Of a DNA stretch of 64,000 bases, positions 18,015-26,051 are shown in pieces. Numbering within the stretch: the stretch's first letter is position 1; every line of letters begins with the position of its first letter. Below the pieces are notes generated by a model. That model worked only from the letters and a program-made list of their open reading frames with translations, was not told the origin of the DNA and searched no databases. This DNA comes from Microbispora siamensis (lineage in GTDB: Bacteria; Actinomycetota; Actinomycetes; Streptosporangiales; Streptosporangiaceae), in the NCBI RefSeq assembly GCF_016863095.1, contig NZ_BOOF01000041.1, forward strand, positions 1 through 64,000, given 5' to 3'. The position numbers and the translations under genes were made by a program.

Positions 18015-18092
18015 GCGAGCGTAGCGAGCGAATCAGTAAGCACAGCGTCTGGCGCATGCCACTCCGAGCCGGAGGCGAGGAGGCGGCATGAG
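17928..18092 (+). repeat. Duplicated leader module
   Basis: Two blocks are repeated. Block 1 (23 bp) is at 17928-17950 and 18032-18054 with one mismatch. Block 2 (32 bp) is at 17984-18015 and 18061-18092, also with one mismatch; it ends with the ribosome site and the ATGAG start of the following ORF. The duplication therefore copies a whole 'hairpin plus ribosome site plus start' cassette. Confidence 0.85.
18011..18091 (+). CDS. Tiny leader ORF 2 of a tandem pair
   Basis: 26 residues with the same HSVWR and LRAGGEE blocks as ORF 1 and a Ser/Glu/Arg-rich start. It joins ORF 1 and the glycosyltransferase by ATGA overlaps on both sides. The 5' part holds the direct repeat GCGAGCG-TA-GCGAGCG. 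The 3' part holds a CTCCG-AGC-CGGAG hairpin just before the GAGGAGG ribosome site of the glycosyltransferase. Confidence 0.5.
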   Translation: MSERSERISKHSVWRMPLRAGGEEAA

Positions 18093-19200
18093 TCGAATCG
18101 TGCTCGTGCTGGGATCGAGCGTGGGGGGCGTGGCCCGGCACGTGCGGATGCTCGCCGGTGGGCTGGTCACGCGGGGGCACCGCGTGCTGGTCGCGGGTCC
18201 CGGCAGCACCGAGGAGGCATTCTCTTTCACCGGCACCGGCGCGGGTTTCGCCGAGGTCGTGATCGCCGATCGGCCGCACCCCGCGTACGACCTGCGGACC
18301 GCCCTGCGCCTGCGCAGGCTCGCCCGCGGCGCGGACGTCGTCCACGCCCACGGCCTGCGGGCCGGAGCGCTGGCCGCGCTCGCCCTCACCGGGGCGCGGG
18401 GATGGCCGCGCCTCGTGGTCACCCTGCACAACGCGGTCACGGCGGGCGGCGCGATCGGCGCGGTCTACCGGCTGCTGGAACGGATCGTCGCCCGGCGTGC
18501 GGACCGGGTTCTGGCCATCTCGCCCGACGTCGCGGAGCGCATGCGGGCCAGGGGCGCCCGGGGGGTGGACCTCGCGGTCGTGCCCGCGCCGCCGCTCGCC
18601 GAACCCGCCCGCCCGGCCGAGGACGTGCGGGCCGAGATCGCCACCCGGCTGCCCGGCCCGGCGGACGCGCCGCGGGCCGTGCAGGAGCGGCCGATCCTGC
18701 TCACGGTCGCCCGGCTGGCCCAGCAGAAGGGCCTGGAGACGCTGCTCGACGCGGCGGCCGCGCCGTACAAGGGGGACCCGGTCTTCGTGATCGCGGGTGA
18801 CGGGCCGCTGCGCGAGGAGCTTCAGGCCCGCGTCGAGGCCGAGGAACTGCCCGTGGTCCTGTACGGCTGGGCAGAACCGGCCGACCTGCTCCAGGTCGCG
18901 ACGGCGGTGATCGTGCCCAGCCGATGGGAAGGGCAGCCGCTGAGCGTCCAGGAGGCGCTGCGGGCGGGCAGGCCGATCATCGCGACCCGCGTGGGCGGCG
19001 TGCCCGGGATGGTGGGCGAGGCGGCCCTGCTGGTGCCACCGCAGGACCCCGGCGCGTTGAGCCGGGAGATCGGCCGCCTGCTCGGCGATCCGGCCCTGGC
19101 CGCCCGCCTGGCGGAGGCGTCCGTACGGCGTGGCCGTGAGCTGCCCGACGAGGACGCGGCGCTGCGGGCGGTGCTCGCGGCGTACGGGCTCGCCTCGTAG
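18088..19200 (+). CDS. GT4-family glycosyltransferase
   Basis: 370 residues, GT-B fold. The N-terminal domain starts with IVLVLGSSVGGVARHVRML, typical of family 4 enzymes. The C-terminal nucleotide-sugar domain has LTVARLAQQKGLETLL and the E-x7-E motif in SRWEGQPLSVQEAL. It is cytosolic or membrane-associated and adds a sugar to an acceptor, here probably the lipid-linked product of the upstream MraY/WecA-like enzyme before flipping. GAGGAGG precedes the ATG. Donor sugar unknown. Confidence 0.85.
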   Translation: MSRIVLVLGSSVGGVARHVRMLAGGLVTRGHRVLVAGPGSTEEAFSFTGTGAGFAEVVIADRPHPAYDLRTALRLRRLARGADVVHAHGLRAGALAALALTGARGWPRLVVTLHNAVTAGGAIGAVYRLLERIVARRADRVLAISPDVAERMRARGARGVDLAVVPAPPLAEPARPAEDVRAEIATRLPGPADAPRAVQERPILLTVARLAQQKGLETLLDAAAAPYKGDPVFVIAGDGPLREELQARVEAEELPVVLYGWAEPADLLQVATAVIVPSRWEGQPLSVQEALRAGRPIIATRVGGVPGMVGEAALLVPPQDPGALSREIGRLLGDPALAARLAEASVRRGRELPDEDAALRAVLAAYGLAS

Positions 19201-19213
19201 CGGCGGCGGGGTG

Positions 19214-19239
19214 GCGAGAGGGTGCGACCCCCCTCTCGC
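19214..19239 (+). terminator. Terminator after the glycosyltransferase
   Basis: A perfect 9-bp stem GCGAGAGGG / CCCTCTCGC with an 8-nt loop begins 14 nt after the stop codon. There is no long T run, as is common in high-GC actinobacteria. Confidence 0.65.
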
Positions 19240-19314
19240 GCCGGTGACACAAGACCGGCGGCCCGGTGAGCCGTCGCGCGTTCCTGCGGACGAGCGCCGA
19301 CGTTCCGGCAAGGA

Positions 19315-19344
19315 TTAGGTGAGGCTAAGTCTGATCCATATACT
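19315..19344 (+). promoter_or_regulatory. IdeR/DtxR-like half-box overlapping a promoter
   Basis: TTAGGTGAGGCTAAG matches 13 of 19 positions of the IdeR/DtxR consensus (TTAGGTTAGGCTAACCTAA), with a good left half and a weak right half. A TATACT -10 element lies at 19339-19344 and the box sits where the -35 would be. That position would allow metal-dependent control of the TerC gene. The match is partial, so this is a candidate only. Confidence 0.45.
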
Positions 19345-19351
19345 GGACGGG

Positions 19352-19476
19352 TTGGGGGGGGAGTATCCCTTCGCGGCGGTTCCGTCATCACGGTGTAAGC
19401 ACCCGGGGCCGTCGGTCCGCCGTGCGCGTACGGGCGGGAGAGACCTCCGGCAGTGTGTTCAGCGCGCGCCGGAGGT
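19352..19476 (+). promoter_or_regulatory. yybP-ykoY manganese riboswitch
   Basis: Conserved elements occur in the right order: GGAGUAU (19360-19366), CGUCAUCAC (19383-19391) followed by a GGUG-UAAG-CACC hairpin, and GAGACCUCC (19440-19448). P1 would pair 19355-19359 with 19444-19448. The 3' strand of P1, ACCTCCGGC (19443-19451), is a perfect 9-nt complement of GCCGGAGGT (19468-19476), which is the ribosome site. Without ligand the ribosome site is hidden. Mn2+ binding closes P1 and frees it, giving a translational ON switch. Recognised by eye, not by a covariance model. Confidence 0.75.
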
Positions 19477-19480
19477 AATC

Positions 19481-20494
19481 GTGGTACATGCGCCCCTGTG
19501 GTTGTGGGCCCTGGTCATCGTGGGTCTTCTTGTCGTGGTCGCCGTCGACCTGTGGATCGTCGATCGGGGTGAACCACGCGAGTTCTCGATGCGGCAAGCC
19601 GGCATCTGGGTGGGCTTCTACGTCTGCCTGGCCGTGCTGTTCGGCATCGGGTTAACGGTCTGGGCCGGTCCCGGGACCGGTGGCGAGTTCTTCGCGGGCT
19701 ATCTGACGGAATACAGCCTCAGCGTCGACAACCTGTTCGTCTTCTACATCATCATGACCCGCTTCGGGGTGCCCCGGATCTACCAGCACAAGGTCCTGCT
19801 GGTCGGCATCCTCCTGGCGCTCGTCATGCGCGGGATCTTCATCGCCATCGGGGCCGCCGCGCTGAGCCGCTTCGGCTGGCTGCTGTACGCGTTCGGGGTC
19901 TTCCTCATCTACACGGCGTACACGCTGATCAGGGACCACAACAAGGAGGACGAGGAGTTCAACGAGAACATCCTCCTGCGCTGGGCCCGGCGGGTCTTCC
20001 CGACCACCCCCGACTACGTCGGCTCCCGGGTGACCGTGCGCGTGGACGGCAAGCGCATGGTGACACCCATGCTGATCGTGATGATCGCCATCGGCACCAC
20101 GGATCTACTGTTCGCCCTCGATTCGATCCCGGCCATCTTCGGGCTCACGAAGGCGGCCTTCATCGTGTTCTCCGCGAACGCGTTCGCCCTGATGGGACTG
20201 CGTCAGCTCTACTTCCTGCTCGGCGGACTGCTGCAGCGGCTGGTCTACATCAGCTACGGATTGGCGTTCATCCTCGGATTCATCGGGGTTAAGCTGATTC
20301 TCGAAGCACTTCACGAGAACGAGGTCTCCTGGGCCCCTCAGATCCCCATCTGGGTGTCGCTGGCGGTCATCGGCGTGACCATGGCCGTGACCACCGTCGC
20401 CAGTCTCATCAAGGCTCGCCGCGACGACAGGGCCATTACTCCGGCGGAAGCCTCTCAGACGGAGGCGTCTCAGGCGGAAGCCCCGCAGGGCTAG
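19481..20494 (+). CDS. TerC/Alx-family metal exporter
   Basis: 337 residues with about nine membrane helices. TerC hallmarks: EYSLSVDNLFVFYIIM and TTDLLFALDSIPAIFG, both with buried acidic residues thought to bind metal. The tail is hydrophilic (EASQTEASQAEA). Alx and MntP-type proteins export manganese, and TerC proteins are linked to tellurite resistance and metalation of exported proteins. GTG 19481 is fixed by GGAGGT 4 nt upstream, the same site masked by the riboswitch. Confidence 0.9.
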   Translation: MVHAPLWLWALVIVGLLVVVAVDLWIVDRGEPREFSMRQAGIWVGFYVCLAVLFGIGLTVWAGPGTGGEFFAGYLTEYSLSVDNLFVFYIIMTRFGVPRIYQHKVLLVGILLALVMRGIFIAIGAAALSRFGWLLYAFGVFLIYTAYTLIRDHNKEDEEFNENILLRWARRVFPTTPDYVGSRVTVRVDGKRMVTPMLIVMIAIGTTDLLFALDSIPAIFGLTKAAFIVFSANAFALMGLRQLYFLLGGLLQRLVYISYGLAFILGFIGVKLILEALHENEVSWAPQIPIWVSLAVIGVTMAVTTVASLIKARRDDRAITPAEASQTEASQAEAPQG

Positions 20495-20617
20495 CGAAAC
20501 GGGCACTCACCCTGTTTGCTTGTTCTCGTTGTGCCACACATTGACTGCCGGATCGGTAATATCGATCGTTAGCTCGCATGCCGCTCCATAGTCGCCAGAA
20601 GAGTACAAAGGTCATCT

Positions 20618-21292
20618 GTGTCCAACGAATCGTTGCCCCGCGGCCCTGAATCCGGGCTCGCGGGAAGTGCCCGGGGCCGAGTCAGGCTCGCACGCGGGGT
20701 GTCCCCGTGGCTGGCTCCGACCGCCGCGGCGGCGGCCGTCACCGCCGTCCTCACCCGCAGGTCGCCCCGTTGGGCGCTGGCCGCGGCGCCGCTCGCCGCA
20801 CTCACCGGCGGGATGCTGTGGTTCTTCCGCGATCCCGAGCGCGCGCCCGGCGAGGGCAGGCTCATCTCGCCCGCCGACGGCGTCGTGCAGAGCATCGACC
20901 CGTGGCCGGACGGCCGCACCCGCGTCGCGATCTTCATGAGCCCGCTGAACGTGCACGTCAACCGGGCGCCCGCGGCCGGCACGGTCACCTCGGTCGAGCA
21001 CGTGCCCGGCGGCTTCGTGCCCGCGTTCAACAAGGACAGCGACAAGAACGAGCGTGTCGTCTGGCATTTCGACACCGCGATCGGGGACATCGAGATGGTG
21101 CAGATCGCCGGCGCCGTCGCGCGCCGTATCGTGCCGTACCTGTTCGCGGGCGCGAAGGTCGTCCAGGGCGAGCGGGTCGGCCTGATCCGTTTCGGCTCCC
21201 GGGTGGACGTCTACCTGCCCGAGGGCATCAGGCCGGCGGTCACCGTCGGCACCCGGACCGTCGCGGGGGTGACGCGCCTTGACCACGTCTGA
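20618..21292 (+). CDS. psd: Phosphatidylserine decarboxylase
   Basis: 224 residues, the short actinobacterial/archaeal-like type. It converts phosphatidylserine to phosphatidylethanolamine at the membrane. One or two N-terminal hydrophobic helices (about 28-70) precede the catalytic part: FFRDPER, SPADGVV, MSPLNVHVNRAP, and FGSRVDVYLP near the C-terminus. The Gly-Ser bond of FGS is where the proenzyme is cut and the pyruvoyl cofactor forms. GTG 20618 has AAAGG upstream. It overlaps pssA by 14 nt. Confidence 0.92.
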   Translation: MSNESLPRGPESGLAGSARGRVRLARGVSPWLAPTAAAAAVTAVLTRRSPRWALAAAPLAALTGGMLWFFRDPERAPGEGRLISPADGVVQSIDPWPDGRTRVAIFMSPLNVHVNRAPAAGTVTSVEHVPGGFVPAFNKDSDKNERVVWHFDTAIGDIEMVQIAGAVARRIVPYLFAGAKVVQGERVGLIRFGSRVDVYLPEGIRPAVTVGTRTVAGVTRLDHV

Positions 21293-22118
21293 CCTCGGAG
21301 CCGAGGCCTCCTGGCCGGTGGAGGAGGTGGCCGAGGAGCCGCGTGGGCCCGTCGGCAAGGCCTTCCGCCTGTCGGCCGCCGACTCCCTGTCGCTCGGCAA
21401 CGCCCTGAGCGGTTTCCTCGCCGTCTGCGTGCTCGCCTGGTCGGCGATCAGCGACTTGCAGGCCGGCGGCAAGTTCGCCCCCGACCCGCGCTTCTTCGGC
21501 ACGGCCGTGGTGCTGCTGCTCATCGGCGCGACCTGCGACCTGTTCGACGGCCTGGTGGCCAGGAAGTTCCGCGCGTCCGCGATGGGCGCCGAGCTGGACA
21601 ACCTCGCCGACGTGATCAGCTTCGGCTTCGCGCCCGCCTTCATGGTGATGATCTGGGCCGGTTTCTCCGGCAAGCTCCCGCTGTGGCTGGTGCTGTGCGC
21701 GGCCGGGTCCGTGCTGCTCGCCGGCGTCGTACGGCTGGCCCGCTTCGCCTGCGTGAAGACCAAGAGCGGCGACTTCATGGGCCTGCCGATCCCGATGGGC
21801 GCGATGACCGTGGTGTCGATCGTGCTGCTCTTCCAGCCGAACTACGTCACGCTCGCCGCCATCTTCGCCGTGGCCTGGCTCATGGTCAGCCGGATCGAAT
21901 ACCCCAAGCCGAAGGGCAACCTGGCCGCCGTCGTGCTGGCCTGGATGCTGATCAACGTGGCCTGCCTGACGATCTGGGCGGCCGGTCTCGCGGGCGGCGA
22001 CCAGCTCATCAAGGTGGGCGCCACCATGCAGATCGCGATCGTGTCCGCCATTCCGCTTCGCGTTCTCATGTTCAAACAGCAGCAGCGCAGGGAACGACGC
22101 TCGGAGAACGCGGGCTGA
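21279..22118 (+). CDS. pssA: CDP-diacylglycerol--serine O-phosphatidyltransferase
   Basis: 279 residues, multi-pass membrane enzyme making phosphatidylserine from CDP-diacylglycerol and serine, the substrate of the preceding psd. The CDP-alcohol transferase motif D-G-x2-A-R-x8-G-x3-D-x3-D is intact in DLFDGLVARKF and GAELDNLAD (residues about 88-110). It starts with TTG 21279 inside the end of psd, indicating translational coupling. Confidence 0.92.
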   Translation: MTTSDLGAEASWPVEEVAEEPRGPVGKAFRLSAADSLSLGNALSGFLAVCVLAWSAISDLQAGGKFAPDPRFFGTAVVLLLIGATCDLFDGLVARKFRASAMGAELDNLADVISFGFAPAFMVMIWAGFSGKLPLWLVLCAAGSVLLAGVVRLARFACVKTKSGDFMGLPIPMGAMTVVSIVLLFQPNYVTLAAIFAVAWLMVSRIEYPKPKGNLAAVVLAWMLINVACLTIWAAGLAGGDQLIKVGATMQIAIVSAIPLRVLMFKQQQRRERRSENAG

Positions 22119-22134
22119 CGTCGTCGCACGAACA

Positions 22135-22156
22135 GGGCCCCGGTCGGCTGGGGCCC
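22135..22156 (+). terminator. Hairpin after pssA
   Basis: GGGCCCC (22135-22141) and GGGGCCC (22150-22156) form a 7-bp GC stem with an 8-nt loop, 16 nt after the pssA stop. No T tract follows. Confidence 0.55.
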
Positions 22157-22218
22157 GCCACCTTGGGCCCGGCCAATCAGTGGAGAAAACCGCCTAGTCC
22201 AATGGAGCCCTGGTCGCC

Positions 22219-22518
22219 ATGCCTCCTCGTGAGCACACCCGGACGTACTTCCTCGGCAAACTGGCCCGGGAGCTTGAACTGCGGGGGCTGGAGGCGTCTT
22301 TGCGCCCCGACCCGCCCTCGCTGAAGGTCCGCGACCCTGACGCCGCGCTGTTCACCGAGACCGTGGACTGCGTCGCGATGTCGGACGGCTGGTTCTACCG
22401 CTGGTCCTGGGGCGACGTCGTGGAGAGCGCGGAGGAGCCCGCTCTCGCGGCCGACCGCATCGTGAAGGTCTTCACCACCGGCGAGCCCCGGCCGCACCCT
22501 GCTCTTGGCGACGCCTGA
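22219..22518 (+). CDS. Small conserved hypothetical protein
   Basis: 99 residues, soluble, no signal peptide. The segment LKVRDPDAALFTETVDCVAMSDGWFYRWSWGD looks like a compact alpha/beta fold with several aromatics. I do not recognise the family. The ribosome site is weak (GGAG about 10 nt upstream). Codon use is like its neighbours. It lies just after the pssA hairpin and convergent with the enolase-family gene. Confidence 0.65.
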   Translation: MPPREHTRTYFLGKLARELELRGLEASLRPDPPSLKVRDPDAALFTETVDCVAMSDGWFYRWSWGDVVESAEEPALAADRIVKVFTTGEPRPHPALGDA

Positions 22519-22561
22519 CGGGTCGTCCCTGCTCTCGGCGACGCCTGACCGGTCCGGGCCG

Positions 22562-23662
22562 TCACAGGCTGATCCACTCCGTCGCCGTGGTGACCTTGTC
22601 CAGGACGTCCGGGACGGGGTCCACGCCCAGCCCCGGACCGTCCGGAACGTCGAGGTGCCCGCCGTCCAGCTCGAACGGCGGGGTCACGTCGGTGTGGAAG
22701 TAGCGCCGGGAGGCGGAGGTGTCGCCCGGGAGCGTGAAACCGGGCAGCGCGGCCAGCGCGACGTTGGCAGCCCGCCCGATCCCGGTCTCCAGCATGCCGC
22801 CGCACCACACCGCGACGCCGTGGGCGCGGCACAGGTCGTGGATGCGCCGGGCCTCCAGGTAACCGCCCACTCTGCCGGGCTTGATGTTGACCACCGAGCA
22901 CGCGCCGAGGCTGATCGCCGCCGCCGCGTGGGCGGCCGACTCGATGGACTCGTCGAGGCAGATCGGCGTGCGGATCGAGCGGGCGAGCCGGGCGTGCTGC
23001 ACGAGGTCGTCGTCGGCCAGCGGCTGCTCGATCAGCAGGAGGTCGAAGTCGTCCAGCCGGGCCAGATGACGGGCGTCCGCGAGCGTGTAGGCCGCGTTGG
23101 CGTCCACCTGGAGCAGCAGGTCCTCCCCGAACCGCTCGCGGACCGCGCGGACCGGCGTCACGTCCCACCCCGGCCCGATCTTCAGCTTGACACGTACGTA
23201 GCCCTCCTCGACGTACGCCCCGACGGTGTCGAGCAGTTCGGCCACCGAGCCCATGATCCCGACCGAGACGCCGCAGGGGACGCGGTCACGGGTGGCGCCG
23301 AGGTAGCGGGCGAAGGACTCCCCGGTGATCCGGAGCGACGCGTCGAGCACCGCGGCCTCCAGCGCCGCCTTCGCCATCCGGTGGCCCTTGAACGGCGCGA
23401 GGGCGGGACCGACGGCCTGCGGATCCAGCTCGCGGGGAAGCGCGGGGATCAGGAAACGCCGCAGCACGTCGGCCGCCGCGTCCACGTACTCGGAGGAGTA
23501 CAGCGGCTCGGACATCGCCACGCACTCGCCCCAGCCCTCGGCCTCCGGCGTCACCACCCGCACCAGCAGAACGTCGCGGGTGGTCTCGGTGCCGAACGAC
23601 GTCCGGAACGGCGCGACGAGCGGCATCGCGATCCGGCGCAGTTCGATTCCAGTGATCTCCAT
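22562..23662 (-). CDS. o-Succinylbenzoate synthase / N-acylamino acid racemase-like enolase-family enzyme
   Basis: 366 residues. Enolase superfamily, muconate lactonizing subgroup: the KLKIG motif holds the acid/base Lys, the metal ligands are in DANAAYT, IEQPL and CLDES, and NIKPGRVGG has the second Lys. This is the OSBS/NAAAR type, which makes o-succinylbenzoate for menaquinone or racemises N-acylamino acids. No men genes are nearby, so the reaction is uncertain. ATG 23662 (MEITGIEL) is preferred over TTG 23704. It is co-directional with the GntP permease 67 nt upstream. Confidence 0.85.
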   Translation of the reverse strand: MEITGIELRRIAMPLVAPFRTSFGTETTRDVLLVRVVTPEAEGWGECVAMSEPLYSSEYVDAAADVLRRFLIPALPRELDPQAVGPALAPFKGHRMAKAALEAAVLDASLRITGESFARYLGATRDRVPCGVSVGIMGSVAELLDTVGAYVEEGYVRVKLKIGPGWDVTPVRAVRERFGEDLLLQVDANAAYTLADARHLARLDDFDLLLIEQPLADDDLVQHARLARSIRTPICLDESIESAAHAAAAISLGACSVVNIKPGRVGGYLEARRIHDLCRAHGVAVWCGGMLETGIGRAANVALAALPGFTLPGDTSASRRYFHTDVTPPFELDGGHLDVPDGPGLGVDPVPDVLDKVTTATEWISL

Positions 23663-23729
23663 GAGGTGCCCGGGCTCCAGGGGAAGGACGGCTTGCGCCG
23701 ACAACTATACGGAGGTCCCCGGAAGGTCC

Positions 23730-25124
23730 TCAGAGCACCAGCCCGAGCAGGAGCACGCAGCAGAACGACACCACCGAGATGATCGCCTCCATGATCGACC
23801 AGCTCTTGACGGTCTCGCCGACGGACATCCCGAGATACTCCTTGACCAGCCAGAACCCGGCGTCGTTCACGTGGGAGAAGAACAGGGAACCGGCGCCTAT
23901 GGCGAGCACGAGCAGGGCGACGTGGGCGGGGGAGAGCCCGGCCGCCAGCGGAGCGGCGATCCCGGCGGCGGAGATCGTGGCGACCGTGGCGGAACCGGTG
24001 GCGAGACGGATTCCGACGGCGATCAGCCAGCCGAGCACGAGCACGGGCACGCTCGCGCTCTGCGCGGCCTCGCCGATGACCTTGCCGACGCCCGAGTCGA
24101 CCAGGGTCTGCTTGAATCCTCCGCCCGCGCCGACGATGAGCAGGATCCCGGCGATCGGCGGCAGCGAGTCGGCGATCGCGGAGGAGATCCGGGCCCGGCC
24201 GAAGTCCGCGGCGCGGCCCAGCGTGAACATCGCCACGATCACCCCGATGAGCAGGGCGATCAGGGGAGTGCCGATGACCTCGAACACCGTGCGCACCGCG
24301 TGGTCCTTCGGCAGGACGATCTCCGCGACGGCCCGGCCCAGCATCAGCACGACCGGCAGCAGGATCGTGGCCACCGTGACGCCGAACCCCGGCCGGGGGC
24401 GCTCCGCGTCCTCCGGTTCGGGGGTCTGCTCGCGTTCGAGGCGCTCGGGCGGCGCCGGCCGCACCCATCGGGCGGCGAACCTGGCGAACAGCGGGCCGGA
24501 CACGATCACGGTCGGGATCGCCACCAGCAGGCCCAGCCCGAGCGTGAGCCCGAGGTCCGCCTTGAGCGTGTCGATCGCGACCAGCGGTCCGGGATGCGGG
24601 GGCACCAGGCCGTGCAGGACGGACAGGCCCGCCAGGGCGGGGACCGCGATCAGCAGCAGCGGACGGCCGCTGCGCCGGGCCACCAGCAGGATGACGGGGA
24701 TCAGCAGGACCAGCCCGATCTCGAAGAACATCGGCAGTCCGATGAGCACCGCGATCAGGGTCATCGCCCACGGCAGGGCCCGGTCGCCGCTGCGGCGCAG
24801 GATGCCGTCCACGATCTCCTCGGCCCCGCCCGAGTCGGCCAGCAGCTTGCCCAGCATCGCGCCGAGTGCGATGAGCACGCCGACGCCGGCCACGGTCGAG
24901 CCGAGCCCGGTGGAGAAGCTGTCGATCAGCTTTTCCGGGGCCATGCCGGCCACCAGGCCGAGCACGCCCGAGCCGAGCGCGAGGGCGAGGAACGGGTGGG
25001 TCCGCAGCTTCGTGATCAGCAGCACGATGACGGCGATGCCGGCCAGGGCGGCCACGATGAGGCGCGTGTCATGGCCGCTCCACGCGGCCGCGCTCGCGAG
25101 GGGGGTGGTCACGAGGGGGGTCAT
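23730..25124 (-). CDS. GntP-family gluconate:H+ symporter
   Basis: 464 residues with about 12-14 membrane helices. Family-typical segments are [48 protein letters not shown] and [15 protein letters not shown]. It imports gluconate or related aldonates with protons. GGAGGAG lies 6 nt before the ATG. A charged cytoplasmic loop ([18 protein letters not shown]) lies near residue 230. No gluconate kinase is adjacent, so the substrate is a family-level assignment. Confidence 0.9.
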   Translation of the reverse strand: MTPLVTTPLASAAAWSGHDTRLIVAALAGIAVIVLLITKLRTHPFLALALGSGVLGLVAGMAPEKLIDSFSTGLGSTVAGVGVLIALGAMLGKLLADSGGAEEIVDGILRRSGDRALPWAMTLIAVLIGLPMFFEIGLVLLIPVILLVARRSGRPLLLIAVPALAGLSVLHGLVPPHPGPLVAIDTLKADLGLTLGLGLLVAIPTVIVSGPLFARFAARWVRPAPPERLEREQTPEPEDAERPRPGFGVTVATILLPVVLMLGRAVAEIVLPKDHAVRTVFEVIGTPLIALLIGVIVAMFTLGRAADFGRARISSAIADSLPPIAGILLIVGAGGGFKQTLVDSGVGKVIGEAAQSASVPVLVLGWLIAVGIRLATGSATVATISAAGIAAPLAAGLSPAHVALLVLAIGAGSLFFSHVNDAGFWLVKEYLGMSVGETVKSWSIMEAIISVVSFCCVLLLGLVL

Positions 25125-25220
25125 CCGGGGGCTCCTCCGACGGTCCGTGCGGTAGCCGCTGCCCCTCAGGAGCCCTCCGAATCACGCGAACCGGATCACG
25201 CGCCGCGGCTCACGGCCCGG

Positions 25221-25332
25221 GACCGACGGAACCGGACCGACGGAACCGGACCGACGGAACCGGACCGACGGAACCGGACCGACGGAACCGGACCGACGGA
25301 ACCGGACCGACAGAATCGGACTGAGAGAACCG
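25221..25332. repeat. Eight tandem copies of a 14-bp unit
   Basis: GACCGACGGAACCG repeats exactly 14 bp apart: six perfect copies (25221-25304) and two decayed ones (25305-25332). It lies about 95 nt upstream of the gntP-type gene and just beyond the end of the next MBL gene, in an otherwise gene-free 270-nt gap. Sites on one face of the helix would need about 10.5 bp spacing, so 14 bp argues against a simple cooperative operator array. Confidence 0.85.
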
Positions 25333-25394
25333 GGGCGCGCGAGCCGGCGTCCCGCGGCGGGACGCCGGTCGTCCGGGCGTACGTCAGGCGTACG

Positions 25395-26039
25395 TCACCA
25401 GCCGCGGGCCTTCCACTCGGGCAGGTGCGGCCGCTCGGCGCCGAGGGTGGTGTCCCTGCCGTGGCCGGGGTAGACCCACGTCTCGTCCGGCAGACGGTCG
25501 AAGATCCGTTCCACCACGTCCGTGAACAGCTGCTCGAACCGCGCCGGGTCCTTCTGGGTGTTGCCGACGCCGCCGGGGAACAGGGAGTCGCCGGTGAACA
25601 GGTGGCGGTCCTGGTAGAGCAGCGCGATCGAGCCGGGGGTGTGACCGCGCAGGTGGATGACGTCCAGCGTCACCACGCCGACCGTCACCCGGTCGCCGTG
25701 CTCGACCTCCCTGGTGATCTTCACGGGCAGCTCGGGGGCGTCGAGAGGGTGCGCGACCGTCTGCGCGCCGGTGGCCCGGGCGACCTCCTCCAGAGCCCCC
25801 CAGTGGTCGGGGTGCCGGTGGGTGGTCACGATCGAGCTGATCGGCATGTCGCCGATGAGTTCGAGCAGCCGGTCGGGCTCGGCCGCCGCGTCGATCAGCA
25901 GCCCGTCGCCGGTCTCGGCGCACCGGAGCAGGTACGCGTTGTTGCCGAAGTCGCCGACCTCGATCTTCGAGATCGTCAGCCCGGGGACCTCGCGTACGTC
26001 GGCGGGTCCGCCCTTGGTGACGTTTCCGGTATAAGTCAT
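25395..26039 (-). CDS. Glyoxalase II-like MBL hydrolase
   Basis: 214 residues, MBL fold. The metal motif is [10 protein letters not shown] (His-x-His-x-Asp-His), with further ligands in [17 protein letters not shown] and YPGHGRDTT. This layout fits hydroxyacylglutathione hydrolase-like enzymes. Actinobacteria use mycothiol, so the substrate may be a mycothiol thioester; the downstream mycothiol-dependent gene supports this (inference). ATG 26039 has AGAGG upstream. It is 12 nt from the next reverse-strand gene. Confidence 0.85.
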   Translation of the reverse strand: MTYTGNVTKGGPADVREVPGLTISKIEVGDFGNNAYLLRCAETGDGLLIDAAAEPDRLLELIGDMPISSIVTTHRHPDHWGALEEVARATGAQTVAHPLDAPELPVKITREVEHGDRVTVGVVTLDVIHLRGHTPGSIALLYQDRHLFTGDSLFPGGVGNTQKDPARFEQLFTDVVERIFDRLPDETWVYPGHGRDTTLGAERPHLPEWKARGW

Positions 26040-26051
26040 GATCGTTCCTCT

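Noticed and set aside
20541-20569. Sigma-70 promoter before psd
   Set aside because: TTGACT and TAATAT are both present but only 11 bp apart, which is too close.
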